Of a DNA stretch of 64,000 bases, positions 48,034-57,423 are shown in pieces. The notes beneath the pieces were generated by a model. The model did no database searches. It was not told the DNA's origin and saw only the letters and a program-made list of their open reading frames with translations. Position 1 is the first letter of the stretch. Every line of letters begins with the position of its first letter. The stretch spans positions 62,446 through 126,445 of the forward strand of contig NZ_BSOB01000018.1 in assembly GCF_030160295.1 (NCBI RefSeq), given 5' to 3'. This stretch comes from Dyella acidisoli. GTDB lineage: Bacteria > Pseudomonadota > Gammaproteobacteria > Xanthomonadales > Rhodanobacteraceae. The translations under genes and the position numbers were made by a program.

Positions 48034-49325
48034 ACGATACGCGTGCTCTCGCCGCGCAGGCGCTGGCGGATATCGCGCTGCGTGGCGTATCGCTGCGCGA
48101 GGCCTTGGATCAGCGCGCGCCGAAACTGCGCGATCCGCGCGACCGTGCCTTGCTAACAGCACTGTTGAACGACGGTGCGCGCTGGTGGCTTCGCTTCGAC
48201 GCCGCACTCGACCACTTGCTCGACAAGCCACTGCGCCGCAAAGAACCGGACGTACACGCGCTGCTGGTGCTGGGTCTGGTGCAGTTGGAAATTCTGGAAT
48301 TGCGGGACTACGCCGCTGTGGCCGCCACGGTGGAAGCCGTGCGCGCCTTGAATCGTCCACGCCTGTCCGGATTGGTGAACGCCGTATTGCGCCGCTGGCA
48401 GCGCGAACGCACCACGCTTATCACCGAATTGGATGCACATGCGCAGTCCCGCTACGCGATGCCACCATGGCTGGCGAAAGCCATCGCATCTGATTGGCCC
48501 GCGCAAGCCGATGCCGTGCTTGCCGACAGCAATCGCGAACCCCCACTGATGCTGCGCGCGAACCGTCGACGCGTATCGCGCGATGCGCTGGTCGAACAGC
48601 TTCGCGCCGGCGGCTACACCGTCGATGCACATCCCTGGCTCAGTGACGGCATCGTGCTGCCGCACAGCAGTGACGTCACCCGCATGCCGGGTTTCACACA
48701 GGGCCTGTTCGCCGTGCAGGATGGCGCCGCGCAAATTTCGGCAGATCTGCTCGACCTGCGCGATAAGCAGCGCGTGCTGGATGCCTGCGCCGCGCCGGGT
48801 GGCAAAGCTTGTCATGTGCTGGAGCGCGCGGATGTTGCGCTTACTGCGGTGGAGTTTGATGACGCGCGCGCCGCGCGCATTCGCCAGAACTTGGAGCGGC
48901 TTGGTTTGCAGGCGGATCTGCACATCGGCGATGCCGGCGATCCTTCCACGTGGTGGGACGGCAAGCCCTTTGATCGCATTCTGATCGACGCGCCCTGCTC
49001 CGCCACCGGCGTGCTGCGCCGTCGCCCGGATGTACGGTTACACCGCCGCGCCAGCGACATCGATGCGCTGGTCGCGCAGCAGCGGCGCATCCTGGACGCG
49101 CTATGGCCGCTGCTCGCACCAGGCGGGCGTCTTGTCTATGTGACGTGCTCGCTGCTGCGTGCCGAAAACGAGGCGGTCATCGAGCACTTCCTGTCGGCAC
49201 AAAACGATGCGCGCGTCATCGCCGTGCAACTGCCGGCGGGGCAAGCTGCCACCGTCGGCTGGCAAATCCTGCCCGGCAATGATGATCTCGACGGCATGTA
49301 CTATGCCGTGCTTGAACGCCGCTGA
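48030..49325 (+). CDS. rsmB: 16S rRNA m5C967 methyltransferase
   Basis: A 431-residue NOP2/Sun-family methyltransferase. An N-terminal NusB-like domain (residues 1-140) precedes the SAM domain with [15 protein letters not shown] (motif I), [15 protein letters not shown] (motif IV, Cys) and [12 protein letters not shown] (motif VI, catalytic Cys). The gene overlaps fmt by 4 bases (ATGA). Confidence 0.96.
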   Translation: MNDTRALAAQALADIALRGVSLREALDQRAPKLRDPRDRALLTALLNDGARWWLRFDAALDHLLDKPLRRKEPDVHALLVLGLVQLEILELRDYAAVAATVEAVRALNRPRLSGLVNAVLRRWQRERTTLITELDAHAQSRYAMPPWLAKAIASDWPAQADAVLADSNREPPLMLRANRRRVSRDALVEQLRAGGYTVDAHPWLSDGIVLPHSSDVTRMPGFTQGLFAVQDGAAQISADLLDLRDKQRVLDACAAPGGKACHVLERADVALTAVEFDDARAARIRQNLERLGLQADLHIGDAGDPSTWWDGKPFDRILIDAPCSATGVLRRRPDVRLHRRASDIDALVAQQRRILDALWPLLAPGGRLVYVTCSLLRAENEAVIEHFLSAQNDARVIAVQLPAGQAATVGWQILPGNDDLDGMYYAVLERR

Positions 49326-49351
49326 CCTTCACCCTCGCGAGTCGTTCCTCC

Positions 49352-49542
49352 CGCTCCCCTCCGGAGAGAGGGTTGGGGTGAGGGGCCAATCTTGCGGCGA
49401 ACTTCCATCGAGTTCTCACTAAGTCTTTCTAAAGCACTGCGGAAATCATGGGATCTATGGCAAGCGCGCCCCCTCGCCCCACCCTTTTCTCCTTGGGGAA
49501 AGGGAAAGATAAGGATGTTCTCCCCGGAGGGGAGAGGGAGCA
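49352..49542. repeat. Extragenic palindromic element, CTCTCCC family, copy D, reaching into a CDS
   Basis: The left palindrome CTCCCCTCCGGAGAGAGGG is at 49354-49372, and right-hand copies with CTCGCCCCACCC (49471-49482) and CTCCCCGGAGGGGAG (49521-49535). The start codon of the next gene (49448) lies in the spacer, and the right arms are read as its residues of about 8-33. Confidence 0.75.
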
Positions 49543-51250
49543 GATTTCAGAACGCCGAAACTTTTGGCTCCTCGCCATCTTCGCCATCCTGATCCTCGGC
49601 ATCGGCATCGGCCTGCGCAATCCCTGGCCATCCGACGAACCACGCTACACGCTCGCCGCTAAACAGATGGTGGAAAGCGGCGACTGGTTGTTCCCACATC
49701 GCGGCGTGGAGTTGTATGCGGACAAGCCACCCATGCTGATGTGGCTGGAAGCGGCCAGCTTCGAGCTGGTACGCAACTGGCGCATTGCTTTCATGCTGCC
49801 CTCGTTCCTCGCCGCGCTGGGGACGCTGTGGCTGATCTACGATCTGGGCGCGCGATTGTGGAACCGCAAGATCGGCCGATACGCAGCCATCGGTGCACTG
49901 ATGTGTATCCAGTTCGTGTTTCAGGCCAAACGCGCGCAGATCGATCCGCTGGTGGTGTTCTTCATCACCGCGGCCAACTGGGGTTTGCTGCGCCATCTGC
50001 TGTGTGGACCGAACTGGCGGCTGTACTGGTTTGGCTGCTTTTGCGCCGGCCTGGGCGTGATCACCAAGGGCGTGGGCTTTCTTGCCCTGCTCATGCTGCT
50101 GCCTTACGCGTGGGCAGCCATTCGCCGCTGGAACAGCATTGCCACCATCGATAACGGCGCATGGTGGCGCTGGTCGCTGGGATTGATTGCCACGCTTGCA
50201 GCCATCGCCCTCTGGCTGATCCCGATGTTGCTCGCCGCACGCGCTCACACTGGCGATCCCACCTATACGGCGTACGTCGGCAACATCCTGCTCAAGCAAA
50301 CCGCACATCGTTACGCGAACGCCTGGCATCACATCCATGGACCACTCTTCTATTTGCCGTTGATGATCTACAACTGGCTGCCGCTGTCGCTCACCTATCC
50401 CGGCACCTTGCCGCGCTGGTGGCAGTCACTCAAGGCCAAAGATGCTCGCGTGTTGCTACCGCTTGGCTGGATCGTGCTGGTGCTCCTGTTCTTCAGCGCA
50501 TCGGGCGGCAAGCGCGACGTGTACATTCTGCCGATCGTGCCGATGCTTGCACTGATTACTGCGCCGTATCTCGAAGAGATGCTCGCCAAGCGTTGGTTGC
50601 GCACACTCGGCGCGATCTTCCTGCTGTTGATAGGCGGATGCATGCTGGGGCTTGGCGTTTATGCACTCAGCGCACATCCGGCCTTCGCCACCAAGCTGGC
50701 CTACGATCGCGGCTTCGAAGGTCCGGCCGATAGCCTGTGGTGGATGTGCATCATCATCGGCGCTGCGCAGTGGCTGGCGCTGGCAATCTTCCGCCTGCGT
50801 CGCGTGCACTACGCCATCGCGGGCGGCATGCTTGCATTGTGGATCGTGTGGGGCGTGTGGGCGTATCCGCTGCTCAACGACAGCAGTTCGTCCGCGGGAT
50901 TGATGAATCGCGTCGCTGCACATCTCGGCACTCAAGATGAAATCGGCCTCATCGACTGGAAAGAACAGAACATGCTGATGCTCGACCGCCATGCCATGGA
51001 TTTCGGTTTCAGCGCACCCACCTCGCAGCAATTCACGCGCGGTGTGCAATGGCAGTCGACCTCGCCGGCCACGCGCTGGCTGTTCGTGCAAGAGCCGGCG
51101 ATGGGTAACTGCGTGGATCGCAGCAAGGCCATCGACGTCGGCCACGCGAATCGGCGCGACTGGTGGCTATTTAAGGCCGATGCTGTTGTACCCGGCTGCG
51201 TGCCGAAGAATTCAGACGAAGTGCCGGAGCCGGAAGATGCCGCATCGTGA
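49448..51250 (+). CDS. ArnT/PMT-like membrane glycosyltransferase
   Basis: A 600-residue GT-C enzyme with about 12 membrane helices. The catalytic loop follows the first helix, NPWPSDEPRYTLAAKQMVES (Asp-Glu). Like ArnT, it should move a sugar from an undecaprenyl carrier to a periplasmic acceptor such as lipid A or core glycan. The first 33 residues (GSMASAPPRPTLFSLGKGK ...) are translated repeat sequence and unlike any transferase; the authentic fold begins about residue 36 (RRNFWLLAIFAILILG). No better ATG/GTG lies between. It overlaps the next gene by 14 bases. Confidence 0.87.
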   Translation: MGSMASAPPRPTLFSLGKGKDKDVLPGGEREQISERRNFWLLAIFAILILGIGIGLRNPWPSDEPRYTLAAKQMVESGDWLFPHRGVELYADKPPMLMWLEAASFELVRNWRIAFMLPSFLAALGTLWLIYDLGARLWNRKIGRYAAIGALMCIQFVFQAKRAQIDPLVVFFITAANWGLLRHLLCGPNWRLYWFGCFCAGLGVITKGVGFLALLMLLPYAWAAIRRWNSIATIDNGAWWRWSLGLIATLAAIALWLIPMLLAARAHTGDPTYTAYVGNILLKQTAHRYANAWHHIHGPLFYLPLMIYNWLPLSLTYPGTLPRWWQSLKAKDARVLLPLGWIVLVLLFFSASGGKRDVYILPIVPMLALITAPYLEEMLAKRWLRTLGAIFLLLIGGCMLGLGVYALSAHPAFATKLAYDRGFEGPADSLWWMCIIIGAAQWLALAIFRLRRVHYAIAGGMLALWIVWGVWAYPLLNDSSSSAGLMNRVAAHLGTQDEIGLIDWKEQNMLMLDRHAMDFGFSAPTSQQFTRGVQWQSTSPATRWLFVQEPAMGNCVDRSKAIDVGHANRRDWWLFKADAVVPGCVPKNSDEVPEPEDAAS

Positions 51251-52199
51251 TCGTTGCCAACTGATTGCGCGCGACAACAACGCCGGCCTCAGCCGCGATC
51301 TCCCGCTGTTGGCCGATGCGCTGCAACGCGCAGGATGCTCCACGCAAATCACCGGCCTGCCGCATCGTGGCCGTTTTGCGGAATGGCTGACGCGCATCAA
51401 GCTCGCCCGCCAATCGCCCGCCTTCGACGTGAATGTGATGCTGGAACGCATCCGTCCGGAATTTATGCGTGCCGCAAAACGCAACGTGCTGATTCCAAAT
51501 CCGGAATATTTCCGGCCGCAAGACAAAGCGGCACTGCCGCTGATGGATGTGGTGTGGGTGAAGACGCGGCATGCGGAACGATTGTTCCAGACACTTGGCG
51601 CAACCACGCGCTATATCGGCTTCACCAGCGCTGATCGTTACGACGCGGGCGTTGAGCGCAAGCAGGCGTTCTTCCACGGGCCTGGACGCAGCGGCAACAA
51701 GGGCACGCAAGCTTTGCTGGCGTTATGGCGCAAGCATCCAGAATGGCCGATGCTCACCGTGGCGTGGCGGCGCAAGCGCGTGGAGATCGAAGCGCTACCT
51801 GCGAATGTCACGCTGATCCGTGACCATCTGAGCGATGCTGATTACCGCCGTTTGCAGAACGAACATCGCTTTCACCTCTGCCCCTCGCAAACCGAAGGGT
51901 TCGGCCATTATCTCGTCGAAGCCATGAGCTGCCGCGCCGTGGTGGTAACACTCGATGCCGAGCCGATGAATGAGCTGGTGACGCCCGAACGTGGCGTGCT
52001 TGTGCCTGCGCAAGCGATCGGGACACAGGATCTGGCGACCTGTTACGGCTTTGCAGAAGCGGCGATGGAGACGGCGATCGAGCGCTGCCTGGGTATGGAA
52101 GCAGCGACGATCGAGCACATAGGTGAAGCCGCACGGGCATGGTATGAAAACAACCACGCCGGCTTCTCTCTGCGCTTGCTCAGCGCGCTACATCCGTAG
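51237..52199 (+). CDS. Glycosyltransferase, GT-B fold (GT4-like)
   Basis: A 320-residue protein; ATG 51237 lies in the end of the ArnT-like gene with GGAG upstream. It has a GT-B C-terminal donor site, HLCPSQTEGFGHYLVEAMSCRAVVVTLDAEPMNELV (about residues 216-251), with the E-x7-E pattern of retaining GT4-type enzymes. Substrate unknown; probably adds a sugar to the envelope glycan. Its stop codon TAG is formed by a repeat motif that begins at 52196. Confidence 0.82.
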   Translation: MPHRDRCQLIARDNNAGLSRDLPLLADALQRAGCSTQITGLPHRGRFAEWLTRIKLARQSPAFDVNVMLERIRPEFMRAAKRNVLIPNPEYFRPQDKAALPLMDVVWVKTRHAERLFQTLGATTRYIGFTSADRYDAGVERKQAFFHGPGRSGNKGTQALLALWRKHPEWPMLTVAWRRKRVEIEALPANVTLIRDHLSDADYRRLQNEHRFHLCPSQTEGFGHYLVEAMSCRAVVVTLDAEPMNELVTPERGVLVPAQAIGTQDLATCYGFAEAAMETAIERCLGMEAATIEHIGEAARAWYENNHAGFSLRLLSALHP

Positions 52200-52213
52200 G
52201 TTGGGCTGCAAAC
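52196..52213. repeat. Extragenic palindromic element, GTAGGTTGGG family, single copy
   Basis: GTAGGTTGGGCTGCAAAC matches the left arm of the paired element at 37149 except for one base. The TAG of GTAGG serves as the stop codon of the preceding glycosyltransferase gene. Confidence 0.6.
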
Positions 52214-52217
52214 TACG

Positions 52218-53048
52218 TCAGCTCTCGGCAAATTCCGCCAAATGCCGGTCGATACCTAATTCGCAGCGCACAAGACGCTGCTCGATACTTGCCTGCAACA
52301 GCTTGTTGTTGGGCAGACTCAGATCGTTCACGTCGTCCTGTGCACGCGTTCGGTGCTCCAGATGCATCGCCAGCGCGCACCACTTCAACGCGCGACGCCG
52401 CAATCCGGCATTTTCTAGTCGCACCACCAGCTCACGATCTTCTGCGCCATAACCTTCCATGCGTTCGTCGAAACCGTTGACACGCAGCAGATCTTCGCGC
52501 CAGAAACTCATGTTGCAACTCATCACGCGACCGCCGCTGCGCGAACGCGCTTTTCGCCGCGCGAGAACCGGCGCACGGAAGGCGTAAAGCCGCTTGGTGC
52601 CGTCGAATTCGTGGAAGTTGGCTTTCACCCACGGCGCATACACGGGCTTGCTGCCTGCCAGCAAACGCTGGCTTTCTTCATAGTTGGCCTTCAGCCGCCC
52701 ACCTTGCAGGAAATAGCCCTGCTCGGCCAGCATCAGATGATCGGCGATGAAGTACGGGTGGATCAGCATGTCACCGTCGAGCAACACGATGTAATCGCCT
52801 TTGCTCGCCGCGATGCCACGGTTGCGCGCACGCGCGGCACGGAACCCCAGATCTTCCTGCCAGATGTGCTTCAAAGGCACCGGAAAACGCTCGCGCGCCT
52901 TGGCGATCACGGCCGCGGTATCCGGGCCAGATCCGTCATCGGCAATCAGCACCTCATCCGGCAAACGCGTTTGCGCAGCGACGCTTTCCAGCACGCGCAC
53001 CAAAGCTGTCGGCCAGTTGTAGGTGATGATGATCAGCGAGACCTTCAT
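52218..53048 (-). CDS. Glycosyltransferase family 2 (GT-A), paralogue a
   Basis: A 276-residue inverting GT2 enzyme: MKVSLIIITYNWPTALVRVLES, ADDGSGPDT, DxD-type LLDGDMLIHP, and MSFWREDLLRVNGFDERMEGYG with ED as candidate base. It is clearly related to the protein at 54244-55143 (shared SFWREDL/NG, SLPNNKLL or ELPNNKLL, MHLEHR or LHLEHK). ATG 53048 lies inside the end of the ligase-like gene (4-base overlap). Donor and acceptor unknown. Confidence 0.88.
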   Translation of the reverse strand: MKVSLIIITYNWPTALVRVLESVAAQTRLPDEVLIADDGSGPDTAAVIAKARERFPVPLKHIWQEDLGFRAARARNRGIAASKGDYIVLLDGDMLIHPYFIADHLMLAEQGYFLQGGRLKANYEESQRLLAGSKPVYAPWVKANFHEFDGTKRLYAFRAPVLARRKARSRSGGRVMSCNMSFWREDLLRVNGFDERMEGYGAEDRELVVRLENAGLRRRALKWCALAMHLEHRTRAQDDVNDLSLPNNKLLQASIEQRLVRCELGIDRHLAEFAES

Positions 53049-54247
53049 ACCTTGCGTTGCCGGCCCAACATGGTGCTGAGCGCCAACGGCAGCCACGTGA
53101 TCAACCAGCCGGGCCGCGGGCTGTCGAGCAAATGCGGGAGATCGAATTCCACCGCGACCGTGCCGAACACCCACAGGCCGAACACAGCCAAACCGAGCGT
53201 TTCGTACCGGGCGCGCCAAGCGCGCCAACCCAACACCAGCCAGATGCCCGCCCACAGCAGTACCGCGGGCAAGCCCATTTCGATCGCGAGCTGCGCGAAC
53301 ATGTTGTGCGCATGGTCGAGCGTTTCGTCGCCGGCTTGGATGGCGAACGAAGTACCCTGCCCCAATCCAAGCAACGGATGCTGCAGGAACAGCTCCAGCG
53401 ACTTGGCGAAGATCTGCGGCCGCAGCGACCAGCCGCGTTCCATCAAAACCTCGTAACCCAGCCCCACACCGAGCGCGCCCAGCAGGCAGATCGCGCCGGC
53501 ATACAGCCAGGCACGCCGGTCGCCTCGGCACAGGATCATCGCCACTAGCGCCACGAACAGCGCTGCCCACGCGCTGCGCGTGAAGGTGAGCAGCACGAAC
53601 AGAGCCAGCATGCTGATCGCCATCCACTTGGCGACGATCCAGCTCCAGCCCTCGAACCGCCACGGCCACAGCCAGATCAGCGCCGCGCCCATGCCCGCCG
53701 CCGCAAGATTGGGATTGGCCATCACGCCAATGCCGGTCAGACGTCCGTCGGTGGGCGGATGCAGCGCAAAATCCACCATATTGAGCACCGCCGCCGCCGC
53801 CAGCACAAAGCTGCAGCCGACCAACAACCATCGCGTGCGTGGTTCGTTGTCACCGAACACCCATTGGCTTGCGATCAGGAACAGCAGCACGCTGAGGTTG
53901 CGCGCAGCTTCATCACCGCGATGCGGCGCATGACTCCATGACAGCGAGATCCAGCCCCAGGCCAGCAATGCGATGACCCATGGCATCAACGGCAGCCTGC
54001 AGAATTCGAGCAGGCGCCGCGGGTGCATGGCAATCAGCACGATCGCCGGCAACCACATCGTCAGCGCCAGCACGGTCTGGTACGCCTTGCTGGGATTGTA
54101 GGAAACACCGCCGGGCATCACCGCCATGCCTATGATCAGCCACGCCATGCCTACGATCAGCAGACGCCGGATCCATCCGGTGGTGGTGGTATCGCGCTGT
54201 TCCGTCCATGCTTCCAGCCACACCGAGTTGCGCAGCGGTGCCGTCAT
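53045..54247 (-). CDS. O-antigen ligase/polymerase-like membrane protein (Wzy/WaaL class)
   Basis: A 400-residue protein with about 10-12 membrane helices. The large periplasmic loop and the block FLQHPLLGLGQGTSFAIQAGDETLDHAHNMFAQLAIEMGLP (about residues 285-326) hold the GxG and His-x-H features of the Wzy_C/O-antigen ligase family. It should join a polysaccharide to lipid A-core or polymerise it. It overlaps both flanking GT2 genes by 4 bases each. Confidence 0.87.
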   Translation of the reverse strand: MTAPLRNSVWLEAWTEQRDTTTTGWIRRLLIVGMAWLIIGMAVMPGGVSYNPSKAYQTVLALTMWLPAIVLIAMHPRRLLEFCRLPLMPWVIALLAWGWISLSWSHAPHRGDEAARNLSVLLFLIASQWVFGDNEPRTRWLLVGCSFVLAAAAVLNMVDFALHPPTDGRLTGIGVMANPNLAAAGMGAALIWLWPWRFEGWSWIVAKWMAISMLALFVLLTFTRSAWAALFVALVAMILCRGDRRAWLYAGAICLLGALGVGLGYEVLMERGWSLRPQIFAKSLELFLQHPLLGLGQGTSFAIQAGDETLDHAHNMFAQLAIEMGLPAVLLWAGIWLVLGWRAWRARYETLGLAVFGLWVFGTVAVEFDLPHLLDSPRPGWLITWLPLALSTMLGRQRKV

Positions 54248-55143
54248 GCGTGCTGGCTCCGCGGCGCGCGCAGATCGATGGCGGGCGATTGCACGAAATC
54301 CGCCAGATGAGCATCCAGACCTAACTCACTGCGCACGAGATGCTGTTCCTTGCTTGCGAACAAAAGCTTGTTATTGGGTAATTCGGGATCGGCCGGATCC
54401 TGCGACGACACGGATTTGTGCTCCAGATGCAGCGCCAGTGCGGCGAACTTGATCTGCGAACGACGCAGCCCCGCGTTGCGCAAGCGGATGTCGATCTCCA
54501 GATCCTCGCTGCCGTAACCGTGCATACGCTCGTCGTAACCGTTGACCCGCACCAGGTCCTCGCGCCAGAAGCTCACGTTGCATCCCATCGGATGGCCGGT
54601 GGAACGCGACTTGATCTTCGCCAGCCACGGCAACCGCAAGGTGTGGTGACGACGGCCGAAGTGCCAGGTGCCGCGGTCTTTCTCGTCGCGATAATACGCA
54701 TCAACGAACCAGCCGAATTGTGGTTTACCGCCATTGAGCAGGCGCGACGTTTCCGCCACCGTGGTGCGAATGCGCGTGCCCTGCAGGAACCGCCCCCGCT
54801 GGGCCAGGCTCAGGTGATCTTCCACAAAATGCGGGTGCGCCAGCATGTCGCCGTCGAGCTGGATGATGTACTCACTGCGCGCGGCGGCGATGGCGCGATT
54901 GAGAATGCGCGCTTTGCGAAAACCTTCATCTTCCTGCCATACATGCTTCAGCGGCACGGGGAACGTCTTGGCGATCTCGCGCAGCAGCTCGGTGGTGTCT
55001 TCACGCGAGCCGTCGTCGGCGACGATCACTTCATCCGGCAGGCGGCTTTGCCCGGCCAAGCTGCGCAGCGAGAGGGCCAGCGCCTCCTTCCAGTTATAGG
55101 TGGAGACCATGACGGTAACGCTGGCCACGGCTGATTTGGGCAT
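54244..55143 (-). CDS. Glycosyltransferase family 2 (GT-A), paralogue b
   Basis: A 299-residue GT2 enzyme: VTVMVSTYNWKEALALSLRSL, ADDGSREDT, IQLDGDMLAHP and SFWREDLVRVNGYDERMHGYGSEDLE. It is the first gene of a three-gene minus-strand operon (GT2b, ligase, GT2a). The promoter lies in the 55144-55369 gap shared with the divergent GT2c gene; I could not fix it. Confidence 0.88.
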   Translation of the reverse strand: MPKSAVASVTVMVSTYNWKEALALSLRSLAGQSRLPDEVIVADDGSREDTTELLREIAKTFPVPLKHVWQEDEGFRKARILNRAIAAARSEYIIQLDGDMLAHPHFVEDHLSLAQRGRFLQGTRIRTTVAETSRLLNGGKPQFGWFVDAYYRDEKDRGTWHFGRRHHTLRLPWLAKIKSRSTGHPMGCNVSFWREDLVRVNGYDERMHGYGSEDLEIDIRLRNAGLRRSQIKFAALALHLEHKSVSSQDPADPELPNNKLLFASKEQHLVRSELGLDAHLADFVQSPAIDLRAPRSQHA

Positions 55144-55369
55144 GACGATCCAGGGGTTTCCAAATAACGCCGATGCATCATTTCGCCATGCAGACCGGCA
55201 AGTTTCGAGTGCACGGCAGGCCAGATTTGGACTGCCGGTGGGGTGGCGCGCATCTTAACGTACCCGGCCACACCGGAACGGAATGTGTCCGGAACGTTTG
55301 AAAGTCGCAGGCCGTGATCCCGCGCACGTCCTTGCTCTGATCCCTGCGGATGCCCGCTAGAATGCGCCG

Positions 55370-56188
55370 ATGGCTTCTCCTCTACCGCTCACGCTCGTTG
55401 TGATCACCCGCAACGAGTCGCAAAAAATCGCGCGCTGCCTGGACAGCGTGCCCTTCGCCGCCGAAAAGTTGGTGGTGGATAGCGGCAGCACCGACGACAC
55501 CGTGGCGATTGCCCGCGCCCATGGCGCGCGCGTGGCGCATCAGGATTGGCTGGGCTTCGGCCCGCAACGCAACTTCGCCGCCACACAATGCAGCCATCCG
55601 TGGATTCTGGCGCTGGATGCGGACGAATACCTCACGCCCGATCTGGCGGAGGAGCTGCAGCGGCGCCTACCCGAATTGATGGCCAGCGACACGGCCGCGG
55701 TGATCCTGCGCCGGCACCTCATCTATATGGGCAAACAGATGCGCTGGTACCGCCCGGCGGTGGGCGAAAAGATGGCGCGCCTGTACCACCGCGATCGCGC
55801 TCGCTGGAGCGACGTGCGCGTGCACGAATCGCTGCAATTCAAAGGCGCATCGGTCACCTTTCACGCGCCATTCCTGCACGACAACAACCCCAGCCTGGTG
55901 GAGAAGCAGCTCAAGGTGCTGCTGTATGCCGAGCTGAAGTGCCGCGACTGGCTGGACAAGAACAAGCCCGCGCGAATGTGGCAGACACCGTTTGTGTTTG
56001 CGTTGGCGTTCTTCAAGGATTACGTGCTGCGCCTGGGGTTCCTCGACGGCTGGCGCGGCTATGCGATCGCGCAGACCGCTGCCAGCTACGCCGCATATAA
56101 ACGCATGCGTTACTACGAAATGCGCCTGAACCCTGCTTCCCGCGATACCGCTGCAGCTGCATTGACGCGCAGCGGCCTGGATCACTGA
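55370..56188 (+). CDS. Glycosyltransferase family 2 (WaaE/KdtX-like)
   Basis: A 272-residue GT2 enzyme of the type that adds beta-1,4-glucose to LPS inner core: LTLVVITRNESQKIARCLDSVPFA, VVDSGSTDDT, LALDADEYLTPDL and HESLQFKG. It ends with an amphipathic membrane-associated segment (about 205-240). It is followed after one base by the next gene and is divergent from the ligase operon. Confidence 0.9.
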   Translation: MASPLPLTLVVITRNESQKIARCLDSVPFAAEKLVVDSGSTDDTVAIARAHGARVAHQDWLGFGPQRNFAATQCSHPWILALDADEYLTPDLAEELQRRLPELMASDTAAVILRRHLIYMGKQMRWYRPAVGEKMARLYHRDRARWSDVRVHESLQFKGASVTFHAPFLHDNNPSLVEKQLKVLLYAELKCRDWLDKNKPARMWQTPFVFALAFFKDYVLRLGFLDGWRGYAIAQTAASYAAYKRMRYYEMRLNPASRDTAAAALTRSGLDH

Positions 56189-56189
56189 C

Positions 56190-57215
56190 ATGCCCAAGCA
56201 CTACCTGCTCTATGGATCGGAACGCTACGCGCTGGCCATCCTGCGCCCGCTGCAGGAAGCGATTCGCGCGCGCGGTGACGAAACCGCGTGGTTCTTCGAC
56301 GGCCCTGGTGCGGAGGATCTGCTCGAAGGCGAGCGCCTGCTCAGCGTGCGGGAAGTACGCAAATGGAAGCCGATCGCGGTGATCACGCCCGGTAATCACC
56401 TGCCGCATTTCTTTCCAGGCGTGAAGGTGGAAGTGTTCCATGGCTTCAACGCTGGCAAGCCGAGGCATGTGTATATCCGCGGCTTCTTCGATCTGTATTG
56501 CACCACTGGTCCGCGCGATACCGCGCAATTCGGCGCGTTGGCGCAAAAGCTCGGGCATTTCGCTGTAACCGAAACCGGCTGGCCCAAGCTCGATCCCTTC
56601 TTGAAGGAGATCGCCGGACCGTTGCCGCCCGTGCGCACGCCGCCGGTGATTCTCTATCACTCCACCTTCTCGCCTTCATGGAGCGCGGCGGAAACCTTGT
56701 ACGAGGAAGTGAAGCGCCTTTCGCGCGATGGCCGCTGGCGCTGGATCGTATCCTTCCATCCTAAGATGAGTCCCGACACGGTGGCCAAGTACAAGGCGCT
56801 GCAGAACGAGCACCTTACTTTCGCCGAGAACGACAACGTCCTCGAGCTGTTCCCGCAGGTCGACGTGATGTGTTCGGATACGTCGTCGGCGCTGAGCGAA
56901 TTTCTGCTTACCGGCAAGCCGGTGGTGACGTTCAAGAATCGCGTGCCGGGTCCGCAGCTGATCGATATCGACGATCCCTTGCAATTCGAGCCGGCCGTCA
57001 CGCGTGCGCTATCGCGCCCACCGGAACTGATGCAGGCCATCAAACAGTTCGGCGAAGCGATTCATCCCTATCACGATGGCCGCTCCAGCGAACGCGTGCT
57101 GGATGCGATCGATGCGTTCATCGCCGCAGGTGGGCGCAATCGCAAGCCGAAGCCGGGCAATTGGTGGCGTAAGCTGAAGTTGCGCAAACGCATCGGATAT
57201 TGGGGTCCGGCGTAG
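56190..57215 (+). CDS. CDP-glycerol glycerophosphotransferase-like protein
   Basis: A 341-residue GT-B protein of the Glyphos_transf family. Recognised blocks are VEVFHGFNAGKPRHV, ILYHSTFSPSWSAAETLYEEV, IVSFHPKMSPDTV (His-Pro) and MCSDTSSALSEFLLTGKPVVTF (the donor site SDTSSAxSEF). In Gram-positives such enzymes build teichoic acid; in Gram-negatives they add glycerol phosphate or related groups to glycans or core. The tail is very basic (RNRKPKPGNWWRKLKLRKR). Donor is inferred. Confidence 0.85.
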   Translation: MPKHYLLYGSERYALAILRPLQEAIRARGDETAWFFDGPGAEDLLEGERLLSVREVRKWKPIAVITPGNHLPHFFPGVKVEVFHGFNAGKPRHVYIRGFFDLYCTTGPRDTAQFGALAQKLGHFAVTETGWPKLDPFLKEIAGPLPPVRTPPVILYHSTFSPSWSAAETLYEEVKRLSRDGRWRWIVSFHPKMSPDTVAKYKALQNEHLTFAENDNVLELFPQVDVMCSDTSSALSEFLLTGKPVVTFKNRVPGPQLIDIDDPLQFEPAVTRALSRPPELMQAIKQFGEAIHPYHDGRSSERVLDAIDAFIAAGGRNRKPKPGNWWRKLKLRKRIGYWGPA

Positions 57216-57231
57216 TTCCAGCTTGCCGATA

Positions 57232-57330
57232 TCTGCCCCCCCTCCCCTGCTTGGCAGGGGAGGGCTGGGGTGGGGTTGCATGAGCTTGCGGTGTTGGTTC
57301 GATTCATTGCGAGGTTGCTTCACCCCACCA
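57232..57330. repeat. Extragenic palindromic element, CTCTCCC-like family, copy E (variant)
   Basis: CCCTCCCCTGCTTGGCAGGGGAGGG (57240-57264) is a longer stem variant followed by GGTGGGG; CACCCCACCACC follows at about 57321. It fills the gap between the glycerophosphotransferase-like gene and the second ArnT-like gene. Confidence 0.6.
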
Positions 57331-57423
57331 CCAACCTCCAAGACAAACGGTGGCACACACGAATAAGGGCCGATAAAGCCGAACCGGCTAGAATCCCGCC
57401 AACTCCAAGAAAAACACCCAACC

